Of a stretch of DNA of 64,000 bases, positions 37,120 to 46,588 are shown in pieces. The notes beneath the pieces are model-generated. The model saw only the letters and a list, made by a program, of their open reading frames with translations, ran no database searches and was not told where the DNA came from. Position 1 is the stretch's first letter; every line of letters begins with the position of its first letter. Source of the stretch: an uncultured Flavobacteriaceae bacterium. GTDB taxonomy: Bacteria > Bacteroidota > Bacteroidia > Flavobacteriales > Flavobacteriaceae. The stretch lies in the NCBI GenBank assembly GCA_943789465.1, contig CALSUF010000002.1:310001-374000 (forward strand), read 5' to 3'. The translations under genes were made by a program, and so were the position numbers.

Positions 37120-38319
37120 ATGCAAAAACCAACTTCACCCTTTACACGAGAACAACTCCTACCAAAAGAAGAAACTTTAGAAATTGCTAAAGAAAAAGGT
37201 GCATTATTTATTGGAATTCCAAAAGAAACTTCTTTTCAGGAAAAAAGAGTATGTCTTACTCCAGATGCGGTTTCTGCATTGACAAGCAATGGACATCGAG
37301 TACTTATTGAATCAGGCGCAGGATACAATGCTTGTTTTGAGGATCATGAATACAGTGAGGCAGGTGCAGAAATATCTAAAGACAAGTCCAAAGTATTTGC
37401 TTGCCCTGTTATACTTAAAGTTGAACCTCCAACATCAGAAGAAATTGACCTTTTAAGTCCAAAAGCATTATTAATTTCTGCTCTTCAATTAAAGATGCAG
37501 CAAAAAGAATATTTTAAAAAACTGGCAACAAAACAAGTTTCAGCACTCGGATTTGAATTTATTAAAGATCAAGAAGGGGTGTTTCCAGCGGTTCGACAAT
37601 TGAGTGAAATAGCGGGCTCTGCCTCTATTTTAATTGCTTCTGAAATTATGTCGATTACTAATGAAGGTAATGGACTCATGTTTGGAAATATCAGTGGAGT
37701 TCCACCAACAGAGGTGGTCATTATTGGTGCCGGAATAGTAGGAGAATTTGCAACTCGAGCGGCTATAGGTTTGGGAGCAAATGTTCGTGTTTTTGATAAC
37801 TCGATTACAAAGCTTCGTGCATTGCAAGCCAATATTGGACGCACTGTTTACACTTCTACAATGCAGCCTAAAAATTTGCAAAAGGCACTTATGCGCTGCG
37901 ATGTTGCCATTGGGGCAGCCAAAGGCAATAACAGGGCTCCTATTTTGGTAAATGAAGCATTGGTTGAACAAATGAAATCCGGATCTGTTATTATTGATGT
38001 TAGTATTGATATGGGAGGATGTTTTGAGACGAGTGAAGTCACTTCTCATGACAAACCTACTTTTGTAAAACATGATGTGATTCATTATTGTGTTCCTAAT
38101 ATTCCGGCACGATACGCAAGAACCTCTTCAGTATCAATAAGTAATATATTTACTCCTTATCTTTTAAAAATTGCTGAAGATGGTGGAATAGAAAATTCAC
38201 TAAGATTTGATAAAGGATTAAAAAATGGATTGTACTTTTACCACGGTATTTTAACGAATAAATCTGTAGCCGATTGGTTTGATTTAGACTACAGCGATGC
38301 CAATCTTTTAATTTTTTAA
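37120..38319 (+). CDS. ald: Alanine dehydrogenase
   Basis: NAD-dependent oxidative deamination of L-alanine to pyruvate and ammonia, 399 residues in the alanine dehydrogenase/pyridine nucleotide transhydrogenase family. After a 28-residue extra N-terminus the family starts (IGIPKETSFQEKRVCLTPDAV), followed by KVEPPTSEE, the GAGIVGEFATRAAIGLGA Rossmann loop and the C-terminal HYCVPNIPARYARTSSVSISN. The N-terminal extension is common in flavobacterial homologues. It is 29 nt after tsaE. Confidence 0.9.
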   Translation: MQKPTSPFTREQLLPKEETLEIAKEKGALFIGIPKETSFQEKRVCLTPDAVSALTSNGHRVLIESGAGYNACFEDHEYSEAGAEISKDKSKVFACPVILKVEPPTSEEIDLLSPKALLISALQLKMQQKEYFKKLATKQVSALGFEFIKDQEGVFPAVRQLSEIAGSASILIASEIMSITNEGNGLMFGNISGVPPTEVVIIGAGIVGEFATRAAIGLGANVRVFDNSITKLRALQANIGRTVYTSTMQPKNLQKALMRCDVAIGAAKGNNRAPILVNEALVEQMKSGSVIIDVSIDMGGCFETSEVTSHDKPTFVKHDVIHYCVPNIPARYARTSSVSISNIFTPYLLKIAEDGGIENSLRFDKGLKNGLYFYHGILTNKSVADWFDLDYSDANLLIF

Positions 38320-38328
38320 AATATTTAC

Positions 38329-38688
38329 ATGAAACTAGTTTACCGTTTTGGTTTTTTCTTTGGAGGCTTTTCTATTGGACTCGTGTTTTTAATGTTTTTT
38401 TTAAGCGGAAAAAAAACAAGTTGTGCCTATGGTCCTGATGCAAGAGTACTGAAAAATATTCAGATCAAAAGAATTCAATATTCTGAAGCCGTTCAACAGC
38501 AGCTAAATACCAATCAAATTGACACTTTAACACTACATTCCGTATTTAAGGGAGCTGATATTGACTTCGGGAAAAGTGACACTAAATCAGTACCCTGTAA
38601 AACATACCGTGTTGTAGGAGATATCTATGAAATGGATGTTGAAAATTGTGAACGAGTAGCGACCATTAAAACACTCTTAATTCGTTAG
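38329..38688 (+). CDS. Small membrane-anchored protein (DUF4258-like)
   Basis: A 119-residue protein with one N-terminal transmembrane helix (about residues 5-26) and a small soluble domain holding three cysteines. It resembles the short flavobacterial DUF4258-type proteins found next to alanine dehydrogenase, a comparison from memory that needs a search. It is 9 nt after ald. Its stop interlocks with the convergent proline dehydrogenase stop (TTAG). Confidence 0.6.
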   Translation: MKLVYRFGFFFGGFSIGLVFLMFFLSGKKTSCAYGPDARVLKNIQIKRIQYSEAVQQQLNTNQIDTLTLHSVFKGADIDFGKSDTKSVPCKTYRVVGDIYEMDVENCERVATIKTLLIR

Positions 38689-39851
38689 ACATTGCGCCTT
38701 TTCTTTTCTTTTTTTATCAAAGAAAGTTCTCGACTTGTTTGTCCCGCTACAGACGTATTTTCTTCTGCTCTTCTAATAAGGTAAGGCATCACGTCTTTAA
38801 CGGGACCAAATGGTACGTATTTAGCCACATTATAGCCTTGTTTTGCTAGATTGAAGCTAATATGATCGCTCATTCCATATAGCTGACCAAACCAAATGCG
38901 ACTGTCATTGTTAGATAAATGAAATTCCGTCATGAGTTTTAATGCCAATAGAGAACTTTCTTCGTTATGTGTTCCAATAAAAAGATGGATAGAGTCTAGA
39001 TTAGAAAGAATATAAGTTATAGTGTTGTCAAATAGTGTATCCGTGATTTTTTTTGTGTCGCAAATAGGCGATTTGTAGTTAAGTTCTTTAGCACGTTGCC
39101 GTTCTTTTTCCATATAAGCACCTCGTACAACTTTAAACCCAAGTTTAAAATTGTTCTTTTTGGCTATGAGATGAATTTTCTTAAGATATTCTAATCGGTC
39201 CCAACGATAGGTTTGTAATGTGCTATAAACAATTAAAGTATCAGTATTAAAAGTTTGCATTAACTCTAAAACAAGCGCATCTACTGCATCTTGAATCCAA
39301 CTTTCTTCTGCATCAATAAGGATTTTCACATTATTTAGTTTCCCTGAAGCACAAACTTTATCAAAACGATTTCTGATACGCTGCCATTCGTCGTTTTCAG
39401 AAGCTGATAATGGTTTTTTGTCACTTACTTTTTGATATAAATCAAAACGGCCAAAAGCACTGGGTTTAAATACGGCGATTGGTAAGGCTTCTCTGTTTTT
39501 AGAAAACTCAATAAGATTTAAAATAGTTTTAAGGGCTAAATCAAATTGATTTTCAGCCTCTTTTCCTTCAACCGAATAATCTAAAACACTGTACACCTTA
39601 CTGGAATACATTTTATCAATTGTAGAAATACAATCTTCTTCGTTGACACCTCCACAAAAATGATCAAATACAGTAGATCGAATCAAGCCCTCTACAGGCA
39701 AATGTGCTTTAAGAGCAAAATTAGTAGCAGCTGTCCCAATTCGAACGAGTGGTTCAATAGAAATCATTTTAAATAAAAAATAGGCCCGTTCTAATTCTGA
39801 ATCGGATTTTAAATGAAATGCTATTTCTGTATTATTAAAATCTACAGCCAT
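38685..39851 (-). CDS. Proline dehydrogenase
   Basis: FAD-dependent oxidation of proline to pyrroline-5-carboxylate, first step of proline catabolism. 388 residues with the TIM-barrel hallmarks: the LIDAEESWIQ region, YSTLQTYRWDR, the FKVVRGAYMEKER FAD/substrate motif and GTHNEESSLLA, GQLYGMSDHISF. It is a stand-alone (monofunctional) form, as expected in Bacteroidetes. A TATATTTG -7 element lies at 39873-39880. Confidence 0.95.
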   Translation of the reverse strand: MAVDFNNTEIAFHLKSDSELERAYFLFKMISIEPLVRIGTAATNFALKAHLPVEGLIRSTVFDHFCGGVNEEDCISTIDKMYSSKVYSVLDYSVEGKEAENQFDLALKTILNLIEFSKNREALPIAVFKPSAFGRFDLYQKVSDKKPLSASENDEWQRIRNRFDKVCASGKLNNVKILIDAEESWIQDAVDALVLELMQTFNTDTLIVYSTLQTYRWDRLEYLKKIHLIAKKNNFKLGFKVVRGAYMEKERQRAKELNYKSPICDTKKITDTLFDNTITYILSNLDSIHLFIGTHNEESSLLALKLMTEFHLSNNDSRIWFGQLYGMSDHISFNLAKQGYNVAKYVPFGPVKDVMPYLIRRAEENTSVAGQTSRELSLIKKEKKRRNV

Positions 39852-39872
39852 AATAATTGATTTAGATGTTCA

Positions 39873-39880
39873 CAAATATA
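39873..39880 (-). promoter_or_regulatory. -7 promoter element TATATTTG for proline dehydrogenase
   Basis: TAnnTTTG match on the minus strand 21 nt before the ATG; no -33 match. Confidence 0.4.
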
Positions 39881-39950
39881 TTTAATAGTAGTTATAATAT
39901 TTATAAATTTCTACTTAATTTCACGTTTTAATATTTTGATCACCTAATTC

Positions 39951-41018
39951 ATGAAAACCATACAATCCACATCGTATTCCATTCATTTTAATGAGACTTG
40001 TTATGAGAAATTAAACACCTATTTGAAAAGTACTAATTTTTCTAAAATATTTCTATTAGTTGATACAAATACGCACATCCATTGTTTGCCTAGGTTTCTT
40101 TCAAATATTGATGTTAATATGTCTTTGGAAATCATAGAAATGGAAGCCGGAGAAATACATAAAACACTAGACACTTGTACCCAAATCTGGCATAGTTTGT
40201 CTGATTTAGATGGAGATCGACAATCACTAATCATCAATCTAGGTGGAGGTGTTGTGACTGATTTGGGAGGGTTTGTAGCGTCTACATTTAAACGCGGCGT
40301 CCGTTTTGTAAATGTCCCAACGACACTCCTATCTATGGTTGATGCTTCTGTTGGTGGAAAAACAGGAGTAGATTTAGGAGTTATTAAAAATCAAATTGGA
40401 GTTATTAATTTTAGCGACATGGTGTTAATAGATCCTTTATTTCTAGAAACACTCCCGGAAGAAGAAATGCGCTCTGGATTTGCAGAAATGCTAAAACATG
40501 GACTCATCAAAGATGCAGATTACTGGAATCGTTTATGCAGCCTAAAAGAATTAAATATTTCTGATTTAGGAAATTTAATTCATGAATCTGTGACTTTAAA
40601 AAATGAAGTGGTAAAACGAGATCCAACTGAGCAAGGGGAACGAAAACAATTAAATTTCGGACACACTTTAGGCCATGCAATTGAATCCTATCGTTTAGAA
40701 AATGAAACCCTTCAAACATTATTACACGGAGAAGCTATTGCTGTTGGCATGGTAATGGAAGGCTATTTGTCAGCAAAAACTTGTGGACTTTCTGAAGAAG
40801 CACTAACTGAAATCAAAAATACCTTCAAGGCTATTTATGGCTCAGTAGATTTTACCGAAAACGACAAAAGCTCAATAATTGAGCTTTTGAAATATGATAA
40901 AAAGAATTCTCACGGGCAAATTAAATATGCACTGTTAGAATCTATTGGATCGTGTGTGGTTGATATTATTGTTGATGATCAACTCATTGACGAAGCTTTT
41001 ATGTACTATGCTTCGTAA
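39951..41018 (+). CDS. aroB: 3-dehydroquinate synthase
   Basis: Second step of the shikimate pathway, NAD- and metal-dependent cyclisation of DAHP. The 355-residue chain contains GGGVVTDLGGFVASTFKRG, the PTTLLSMVDASVGGKTGVD motif and metal ligands in GFAEMLKHG, NFGHTLGHAIE and LLHGEAIAVGM. Ends 6 nt from the stop of the convergent Lrp regulator. Confidence 0.96.
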   Translation: MKTIQSTSYSIHFNETCYEKLNTYLKSTNFSKIFLLVDTNTHIHCLPRFLSNIDVNMSLEIIEMEAGEIHKTLDTCTQIWHSLSDLDGDRQSLIINLGGGVVTDLGGFVASTFKRGVRFVNVPTTLLSMVDASVGGKTGVDLGVIKNQIGVINFSDMVLIDPLFLETLPEEEMRSGFAEMLKHGLIKDADYWNRLCSLKELNISDLGNLIHESVTLKNEVVKRDPTEQGERKQLNFGHTLGHAIESYRLENETLQTLLHGEAIAVGMVMEGYLSAKTCGLSEEALTEIKNTFKAIYGSVDFTENDKSSIIELLKYDKKNSHGQIKYALLESIGSCVVDIIVDDQLIDEAFMYYAS

Positions 41019-41024
41019 ACCTAT

Positions 41025-41525
41025 TTAATCGTTCATATCATTAAAAATAGAATGCATCAGTCGCTTTTTATCGTTGATACTTTCTTCTAAAGAAATCATT
41101 GTTTCCGTTCTGTAAACACCTTCAATTTCATCTAGCTTAAATATGATTTCTTTCGCATGAGTTGTACTTTTTGCACGAATTTTACAGAAGATATTAAATT
41201 TACCAGTGGTGATGTGAGCAACCGTTACATGTGGGATTTCATAAATACGTTCTAATACAAACTTAGTTTGAGAAGTGTTTTGTAAAAAAACTCCTACGTA
41301 AGCAATAAAAGAATATCCTAATTTTTGATAGTCTAAAGTCAGAGAAGAGCCTTTGATTATTTTAGCATCTTCCATCTTTTTTACTCTTACGTGTACGGTT
41401 CCTGCTGATATCAATAGTTTTTTTGCTATATCTGTGAAAGGAACTCTTGTGTTGTCAATCAACATATCTAGTATTTGGTGATCGATTTCGTCTAATTTTA
41501 CTTTAGCCAATTTGTTTATTTTCAT
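41025..41525 (-). CDS. Lrp/AsnC family transcriptional regulator
   Basis: DNA-binding regulator of the feast/famine type, 166 residues: N-terminal winged helix (ILDMLIDNTRVPFTDIAKKLLISAGTVHVRVKKM as the HTH) and a C-terminal RAM effector domain. In the family, small ligands such as amino acids change oligomeric state. The nearby proline dehydrogenase and aroB suggest amino-acid control, but this is inference. A TAAATTTG -7 match on the minus strand lies at 41550-41557. Confidence 0.92.
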   Translation of the reverse strand: MKINKLAKVKLDEIDHQILDMLIDNTRVPFTDIAKKLLISAGTVHVRVKKMEDAKIIKGSSLTLDYQKLGYSFIAYVGVFLQNTSQTKFVLERIYEIPHVTVAHITTGKFNIFCKIRAKSTTHAKEIIFKLDEIEGVYRTETMISLEESINDKKRLMHSIFNDMND

Positions 41526-41549
41526 TATTGTTAATATTCAGTATAATTG

Positions 41550-41557
41550 CAAATTTA
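41550..41557 (-). promoter_or_regulatory. -7 promoter element TAAATTTG for the Lrp gene
   Basis: TAnnTTTG match on the minus strand 24 nt before the ATG; no -33 match. Confidence 0.35.
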
Positions 41558-41583
41558 CTAAATTTTAAATAAAAAATTAAAGG

Positions 41584-42750
41584 TTATGTTAAGTTATCGT
41601 TAACTAATAGTGATTTTTTAGTCAAATTTATTAGTATGAAATCGATTTCGTGATTTTCTGAAATTACTTGAAAATCTGGATGTGACACCTTTTTAAATTC
41701 AGCATCAATCTCTAAATGGCCGTGTTTTTTATTTAAATTTCCTACAAAAACGACTTTAGGTTTAAATGTAATGGTATTGGAGGCTAACACCTCCACATAT
41801 TGTATTCCTACATCACTAAACACTTTTGGTTGTAATGGGTCAAGAAGTGCATTTCTTATGATGATATCGTAAAATAATTTACCATTTTCAGGAATTTTAA
41901 AATACGATTTAAAATTTGCTCCACTAATTCTGTTAAACGATATATAATCAATAGCACTGACAAGGGCTAAAGCTATATACTTTCGTGTTTGTTCTCTATT
42001 GTAGTCTTCAGGGAAATGTCCAGCTTCAAACAAAACAGTAGGCGTTCCAAGGCTCTGAAAATAATCACCCACACAATTGTCGTTGAATCCATCGTCATAG
42101 CGACCAATTTGATGGGGTAAAAAAGGCTGTAATGCCTTGTTCATAACTTGTATGATTTCCATTGATTTTTGACGGGTAACTGTTAGGGATCTTTCTTCGT
42201 TTTCAGAAGGAGATAGGAAGCTGATAACAGCAGAATTATTTGTGTCTCCTGCACTAAAAATAGTACGTTGACCATGCATATTGAAACAAAAATGAGGTTT
42301 AAAAGTATCGTAAGTAGTTCTTAAGATTTTACTTTCAGATTGACTCAAAGCTTTTGCATCTCTATTAAGATCAATTTGAAGGCCATTTAATCGCGTAAAA
42401 ACTTCTGCCCCATCTGGATTAAGGATTGGAATTATAAATAGCGTACACGCTTCTAAGAGAGTTTCAGAATTGGGTAGTTCGAAGTAATTAAATAGGTCAA
42501 AGAGCGCTTTGGTGGTTGTACTTTCGTTTCCATGCATTTGCGACCATATCAAAATGCGCTTTGATCCCGTACCTACCTGAACTCCATGTATTGGTATTCC
42601 AGCCTCGGAAGTCCCCAACAGGGACTGACAAAATTGACTTGACAAGGAATTCAGTAGTGGTTCAATATGTGAATTTGTGATATAACGGTTGGCCAATGCA
42701 GTCGGCTTGAACGAAGTGTATTCCGATAAAAAGTAAGGTATATCTAACAT
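41584..42750 (-). CDS. M14-family zinc carboxypeptidase-like protein
   Basis: Member of the M14 metallocarboxypeptidase/succinylglutamate desuccinylase-like fold, 388 residues. The zinc ligands are kept: His73 and Glu76 in MHGNES and His159 in NMHGQ; the catalytic Glu fits FEAGHFPEDY. No signal peptide is visible, so it would be cytosolic, unlike classical secreted carboxypeptidases. A 100-residue C-terminal beta domain follows the peptidase core. It is divergent from an XRE regulator, and both share a five-copy palindrome region. Confidence 0.83.
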   Translation of the reverse strand: MLDIPYFLSEYTSFKPTALANRYITNSHIEPLLNSLSSQFCQSLLGTSEAGIPIHGVQVGTGSKRILIWSQMHGNESTTTKALFDLFNYFELPNSETLLEACTLFIIPILNPDGAEVFTRLNGLQIDLNRDAKALSQSESKILRTTYDTFKPHFCFNMHGQRTIFSAGDTNNSAVISFLSPSENEERSLTVTRQKSMEIIQVMNKALQPFLPHQIGRYDDGFNDNCVGDYFQSLGTPTVLFEAGHFPEDYNREQTRKYIALALVSAIDYISFNRISGANFKSYFKIPENGKLFYDIIIRNALLDPLQPKVFSDVGIQYVEVLASNTITFKPKVVFVGNLNKKHGHLEIDAEFKKVSHPDFQVISENHEIDFILINLTKKSLLVNDNLT

Positions 42751-42765
42751 GCGTAATTTATAACA

Positions 42766-42835
42766 TTACAAATGTAAACATTCTGCCTTTTACATTTGTA
42801 AACAAATAAAAGGATTTCATAATTTACAAATGTAT
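42766..42835. promoter_or_regulatory. Three palindromic operator sites upstream of the M14 gene
   Basis: TTACAAATGTAA (42766-42777), TTACATTTGTAA (42790-42801) and TTACAAATGTAT (42824-42835). All extend as TGTAAACA or TGTATACA on the right. The first site contains a TACATTTG -7 box for the leftward gene, 18 nt before its ATG, so occupancy would compete with RNA polymerase. Confidence 0.65.
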
Positions 42836-42979
42836 ACATTATTCAGTCGTATTTAATCTTGGTATTCAAGTTGTTCCGTGCACATATAACTAAATATATA
42901 TAAATCACTGTTTATCATATAAATAAAAGCATTTGTTAAAGTCATTGTTTATGTTTTTATCGATCAATCTATGTTGATA

Positions 42980-43011
42980 TTTGTATATAAGACATCATTA
43001 TGTTACATTTG
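42980..43011 (+). promoter_or_regulatory. Bacteroidetes promoter (TTTG-N20-TACATTTG) for the XRE regulator
   Basis: TTTG at 42980-42983 and TACATTTG at 43004-43011, spacing 20 nt. The -7 box lies inside an operator palindrome (43003-43014). Confidence 0.65.
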
Positions 43012-43039
43012 TAAACGCCTTTTGATGCTACATATGTAA
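43003..43039. promoter_or_regulatory. Two operator palindromes over and just downstream of the XRE promoter
   Basis: TTACATTTGTAA at 43003-43014 overlaps the -7 box; CTACATATGTAA at 43028-43039 ends 3 nt before the ATG. Both are followed by AAC. They belong to the same five-copy set as 42766-42835 and fit autorepression by the regulator. Confidence 0.65.
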
Positions 43040-43042
43040 ACA

Positions 43043-43420
43043 ATGATAAATACTACTGAATTTAACACGAGACTAAAAAAAATACTTGACTATTATGGTT
43101 TATCTGCTTCTGCCTTTGCTGAAATAATTACAGTACAACGCTCTAGCATTTCACATATATTAAGTGGCCGTAATAAACCGAGCTTAGAATTTATTACTAA
43201 AGTGCTTCATGCTTTTCCAGACATTGACCTTACATGGATTTTAAGTGGTTCAGGAGAATTTCCTAAAAAGAGTACTACCCCACCCTCAAAGTCTGAACCC
43301 TTATCAATCCTTTCGGAGTCAATTTCGTCTATTTCTAATGATGAGGATACAATTGAACGGATCGTGATTTTCTATCGAAATGGAAGCTTTAAAAATTATG
43401 AGATGAATCCATCTAAATAA
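43043..43420 (+). CDS. XRE-family helix-turn-helix regulator
   Basis: A 125-residue cro/C1-type regulator. The HTH occupies about residues 7-60 (FNTRLKKILDYYGLSASAFA, SSISHILSGRNKPSLEFI, with ILSGSGEFPKK closing it), followed by a low-complexity Ser-rich linker and a short acidic C-terminal segment without a known sensor fold. The ATG at 43043 lies 3 nt after the last of five palindromes, the likely operator sites of this protein. Flavobacteria have many such chromosomal regulators; no phage genes are adjacent. Confidence 0.88.
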   Translation: MINTTEFNTRLKKILDYYGLSASAFAEIITVQRSSISHILSGRNKPSLEFITKVLHAFPDIDLTWILSGSGEFPKKSTTPPSKSEPLSILSESISSISNDEDTIERIVIFYRNGSFKNYEMNPSK

Positions 43421-43538
43421 TTTATAATACTAAATCACTTTTGTATGTTTGCATTGCTATATATTGAGGACTCCGTTTAAGTATTTAAAAAAGGGATCTA
43501 ATAGAGGCATTAAAGACTATAATTGAATTGTAAATAAA

Positions 43539-43907
43539 ATGAAATACTTAACACTACTATTTGCTTTATTGTTGAGCAGTTGTTACGAAGTAGAACGTAA
43601 CTGTAATGAATTCAAAACAGGAACTTTTGAGAGTAAAATCACGATTGATGGGGTGCAATATAACTCGATTTTTTCAAGAACATCAAAGCTTCAAGTCGAA
43701 GAATTTAATGGTGTTAAAGATTCCACTTATGTCCGATGGATCAATGATTGTGAAATGATTTTTAAAACAATTCACCCTAAAAATCTTGCGGAACAAAAAG
43801 ATATCCACCTCAAAATTTTAACTACGACTCAAAACAGCTATAAATTTGAATATGGCTATGTTGGAGATACTAATAAGCAGTTAGGTAGTGCAACACGTAT
43901 CGATTAG
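43539..43907 (+). CDS. Small lipoprotein of unknown function
   Basis: A 122-residue protein with a lipoprotein signal (LLFALLLSSC, Cys15), so probably anchored in the outer or inner membrane. The mature part is beta-rich with two more cysteines and no known domain. I recall similar proteins being mislabelled 'DNA topoisomerase IV' in databases because the gene sits beside parC; nothing in its sequence supports that. Its stop interlocks by 4 nt with the parC stop. Confidence 0.65.
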   Translation: MKYLTLLFALLLSSCYEVERNCNEFKTGTFESKITIDGVQYNSIFSRTSKLQVEEFNGVKDSTYVRWINDCEMIFKTIHPKNLAEQKDIHLKILTTTQNSYKFEYGYVGDTNKQLGSATRID

Positions 43908-46588
43908 AACATCGTAATTTGCCCCTCATCATTAACATCGTTTTCTTTCTCAGGAGCTTCAGAGTTCTCACCAGTATCTTCTTTAGAAGTGGTTTCTATA
44001 CCAGATTCACCAGGTGAACTAACTGTTTGTGTTATCAATTCCTCTCCAACAACATCTATTTCATCTGCAGGAGATTGTTTGGGCTCTTCGTATGGTAAAG
44101 ATTCCAAAAGATCAATTTGATTGACCTTTAACTTAGTCAGTTGATTTCCTAAAGCCGACATGCCTTTTACATTGATAAATTGCTCTATATCAATAATTTG
44201 ATTATCTCTTCGGTCCTTACCTCTGTCTTTAGCAAAAGATACGGAAGCGACAGGTCGCCAATCAGTAGATACAATTTCTAAAGTACTCGAAGCATGCTCA
44301 GAAATAAATGTATCTTCTTTATTTTCGTTTTCAATTAAAAAACGTTTCACATAATATTTCTCCTTCTCTCCATCGTAATAAATAGCAGAGATAGGCTTTT
44401 TAGGAATCCATTTTTCTAAAACAATCATATCGTCTTCAAAGTGTGCTGTAATTTCTGGAATAATGGTTTTAACCCTTCCAGATTGAGTGATGACTAGCAA
44501 GCGGTCCTCTCCTCTAAATTCGCCAACTAATTCTCCACGTCCGTCCACATTGATGCGTTGAATCGTTTCATCAAACCATATTTTTCGTGGCTTTAATGTA
44601 CTTACACCTTTTTCTTTTAGTTCAACTCGTTTAACAGCGTGTTTGGTGACTAAATTCCCTTTTGAAACTCGTCCTTTGATAATAATATCAGCAAAATTGA
44701 TATCCCATTTTAATTTTTTAATACTTCCTACTTGACGCAACAAGACTGTAACGACTTCGCCTTCGCCGTTTGGGTTGGCTGAAAAATACCAAACATCAGA
44801 TCCTGCTTTCCCATTGGTTAAATCATATTCTCGATCTCGGGTGACTCCTGTAACTGCAAAACGTTTGATATAAGAAGCACCTCCTTTACCGTCTTTGTAG
44901 ATCATATTGTAAATCGTACGCTTATCTTTTTTCTTAAAAACAGCCACATGAATAATATCTTTTCCTACAAAAGTTTTACTATCAACCTTAGTAATCATCA
45001 GTTTACCATCTTGAGTAAATACAATAATGTCATCGATATCGCTACAATCACACACATATTCATCACGTTTGAGACCTGTACCCACAAATCCTTCTTTTCT
45101 GTTGACATAGAGTTTTGTGTTTCTAATGATAACTTTAGTGGCATCTACATCTCCAAACGTTTTTATTTCTGTTTTACGTTCTTTTCCTTTACCGTAATCT
45201 GATTTTAAGCGTTTAAAATAATCAATTGCATAGGTAATTAGATTGGCTAAAAACCCTTTTGTTTCTGCAATTTGATCTTCTAAAGCGTCTATTTTTTGTT
45301 GCGCTTTGTCTATATCAAACTTAGATATTCTCTTGATTCTAATTTCGGTTAATCGAGTGATATCTTCTTCAGTTATCGTACGTTTTAAATGTTTGATATG
45401 TGGCTGAAGCCCTTTATCAATCGCACTAATAACTCCTGACCAAGTTTCTTCTTCTTCAATATCGCGGTAAATCCTGTTTTCTATAAAAATACGTTCTAAA
45501 GACGCAAAATGCCATTGCTCTTCAAACTCACCTAATTTTATTTCTAATTCTTGTTTTAATAATTCTACTGTATGATCTGTAGAACGTTTCAACATTTCGG
45601 TTACTCCTATAAATAATGGCTTGTTATCCTCAATAACACACCCTAAAGGAGATATCGAAGTTTCGCAAGAAGTGAATGCAAATAACGCATCGATAGTTTT
45701 ATCAGGTGAAATTCCTGGAGGTAAATGGACTAATATTTCTACTTCAGCAGCAGTATTATCTTCAATCTTTTTAATTCTAATTTTACTTTTCTCATTTGCT
45801 TTAAGAATAGAATCAATTAATGAGGATGTTGTAGTGCCAAAAGGTACCTCCGTAATCACTAAGGTATTTTTGTTAAGTTGTGAGATTTTCGCTCTACAAC
45901 GAACTCTGCCTCCTCGCAATCCATCATTATAGTTACTAAAATCTGCTACACCGCCAGTTGCAAAATCTGGTAGAATGGTGAATCGTTTTCCTTGAAGGTG
46001 TTTGATGGATCCCTCAATAAGTTCGATAAAATTATGGGGTAATACTTTTGTGGACAGTCCCACAGCAATCCCTTCTGCTCCTTGTGCTAATAACAGAGGG
46101 AACATTACAGGAAGGTTGATTGGCTCTTTACGACGACCATCATAGGACGATTGCCATTCAGTAATTTTTGGATTAAAAACAACGTCTAATGCAAATTTAG
46201 ACAGGCGTGCCTCAATATATCTTGAAGCTGCAGCTCTGTCACCTGTAAGTACATTTCCCCAGTTTCCTTGCGCATCAATTAGTAAATCTTTTTGACCAAT
46301 TTGTACCATAGCATCTGCTATACTTGCATCTCCATGAGGGTGGTACTGCATGGTATGACCTACAATATTTGCAACTTTATTATAGCGGCCATCATCCAAG
46401 TCTTTCATTGAATGTAAAATCCGACGCTGAACTGGTTTAAATCCATCTTCAATTGCTGGAACTGCACGCTCTAAAATTACATAGGATGCATAATCTAAAA
46501 ACCAATCTTTAAACATACCCGTAACTCGAGTAATCGTTTCCTGATTGTCAGTGTTGTCATTTGTGATATCGTCGTTTTCTTCTATCAT
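43904..46588 (-). CDS. parC: DNA topoisomerase IV subunit A
   Basis: Type IIA topoisomerase subunit that breaks and rejoins DNA to unlink daughter chromosomes. The 894-residue protein has the winged-helix with active-site Tyr in [13 protein letters not shown], the [12 protein letters not shown] start region, the [18 protein letters not shown] motif and a six-bladed C-terminal beta-pinwheel without the GyrA box, ending in a very acidic tail. Its ATG overlaps the parE stop by 4 nt. Confidence 0.94.
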   Translation of the reverse strand: MIEENDDITNDNTDNQETITRVTGMFKDWFLDYASYVILERAVPAIEDGFKPVQRRILHSMKDLDDGRYNKVANIVGHTMQYHPHGDASIADAMVQIGQKDLLIDAQGNWGNVLTGDRAAASRYIEARLSKFALDVVFNPKITEWQSSYDGRRKEPINLPVMFPLLLAQGAEGIAVGLSTKVLPHNFIELIEGSIKHLQGKRFTILPDFATGGVADFSNYNDGLRGGRVRCRAKISQLNKNTLVITEVPFGTTTSSLIDSILKANEKSKIRIKKIEDNTAAEVEILVHLPPGISPDKTIDALFAFTSCETSISPLGCVIEDNKPLFIGVTEMLKRSTDHTVELLKQELEIKLGEFEEQWHFASLERIFIENRIYRDIEEEETWSGVISAIDKGLQPHIKHLKRTITEEDITRLTEIRIKRISKFDIDKAQQKIDALEDQIAETKGFLANLITYAIDYFKRLKSDYGKGKERKTEIKTFGDVDATKVIIRNTKLYVNRKEGFVGTGLKRDEYVCDCSDIDDIIVFTQDGKLMITKVDSKTFVGKDIIHVAVFKKKDKRTIYNMIYKDGKGGASYIKRFAVTGVTRDREYDLTNGKAGSDVWYFSANPNGEGEVVTVLLRQVGSIKKLKWDINFADIIIKGRVSKGNLVTKHAVKRVELKEKGVSTLKPRKIWFDETIQRINVDGRGELVGEFRGEDRLLVITQSGRVKTIIPEITAHFEDDMIVLEKWIPKKPISAIYYDGEKEKYYVKRFLIENENKEDTFISEHASSTLEIVSTDWRPVASVSFAKDRGKDRRDNQIIDIEQFINVKGMSALGNQLTKLKVNQIDLLESLPYEEPKQSPADEIDVVGEELITQTVSSPGESGIETTSKEDTGENSEAPEKENDVNDEGQITMF

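Noticed and set aside
43539-43907. A second topoisomerase IV component next to parC
   Set aside because: The protein is a short lipoprotein with no topoisomerase motif.
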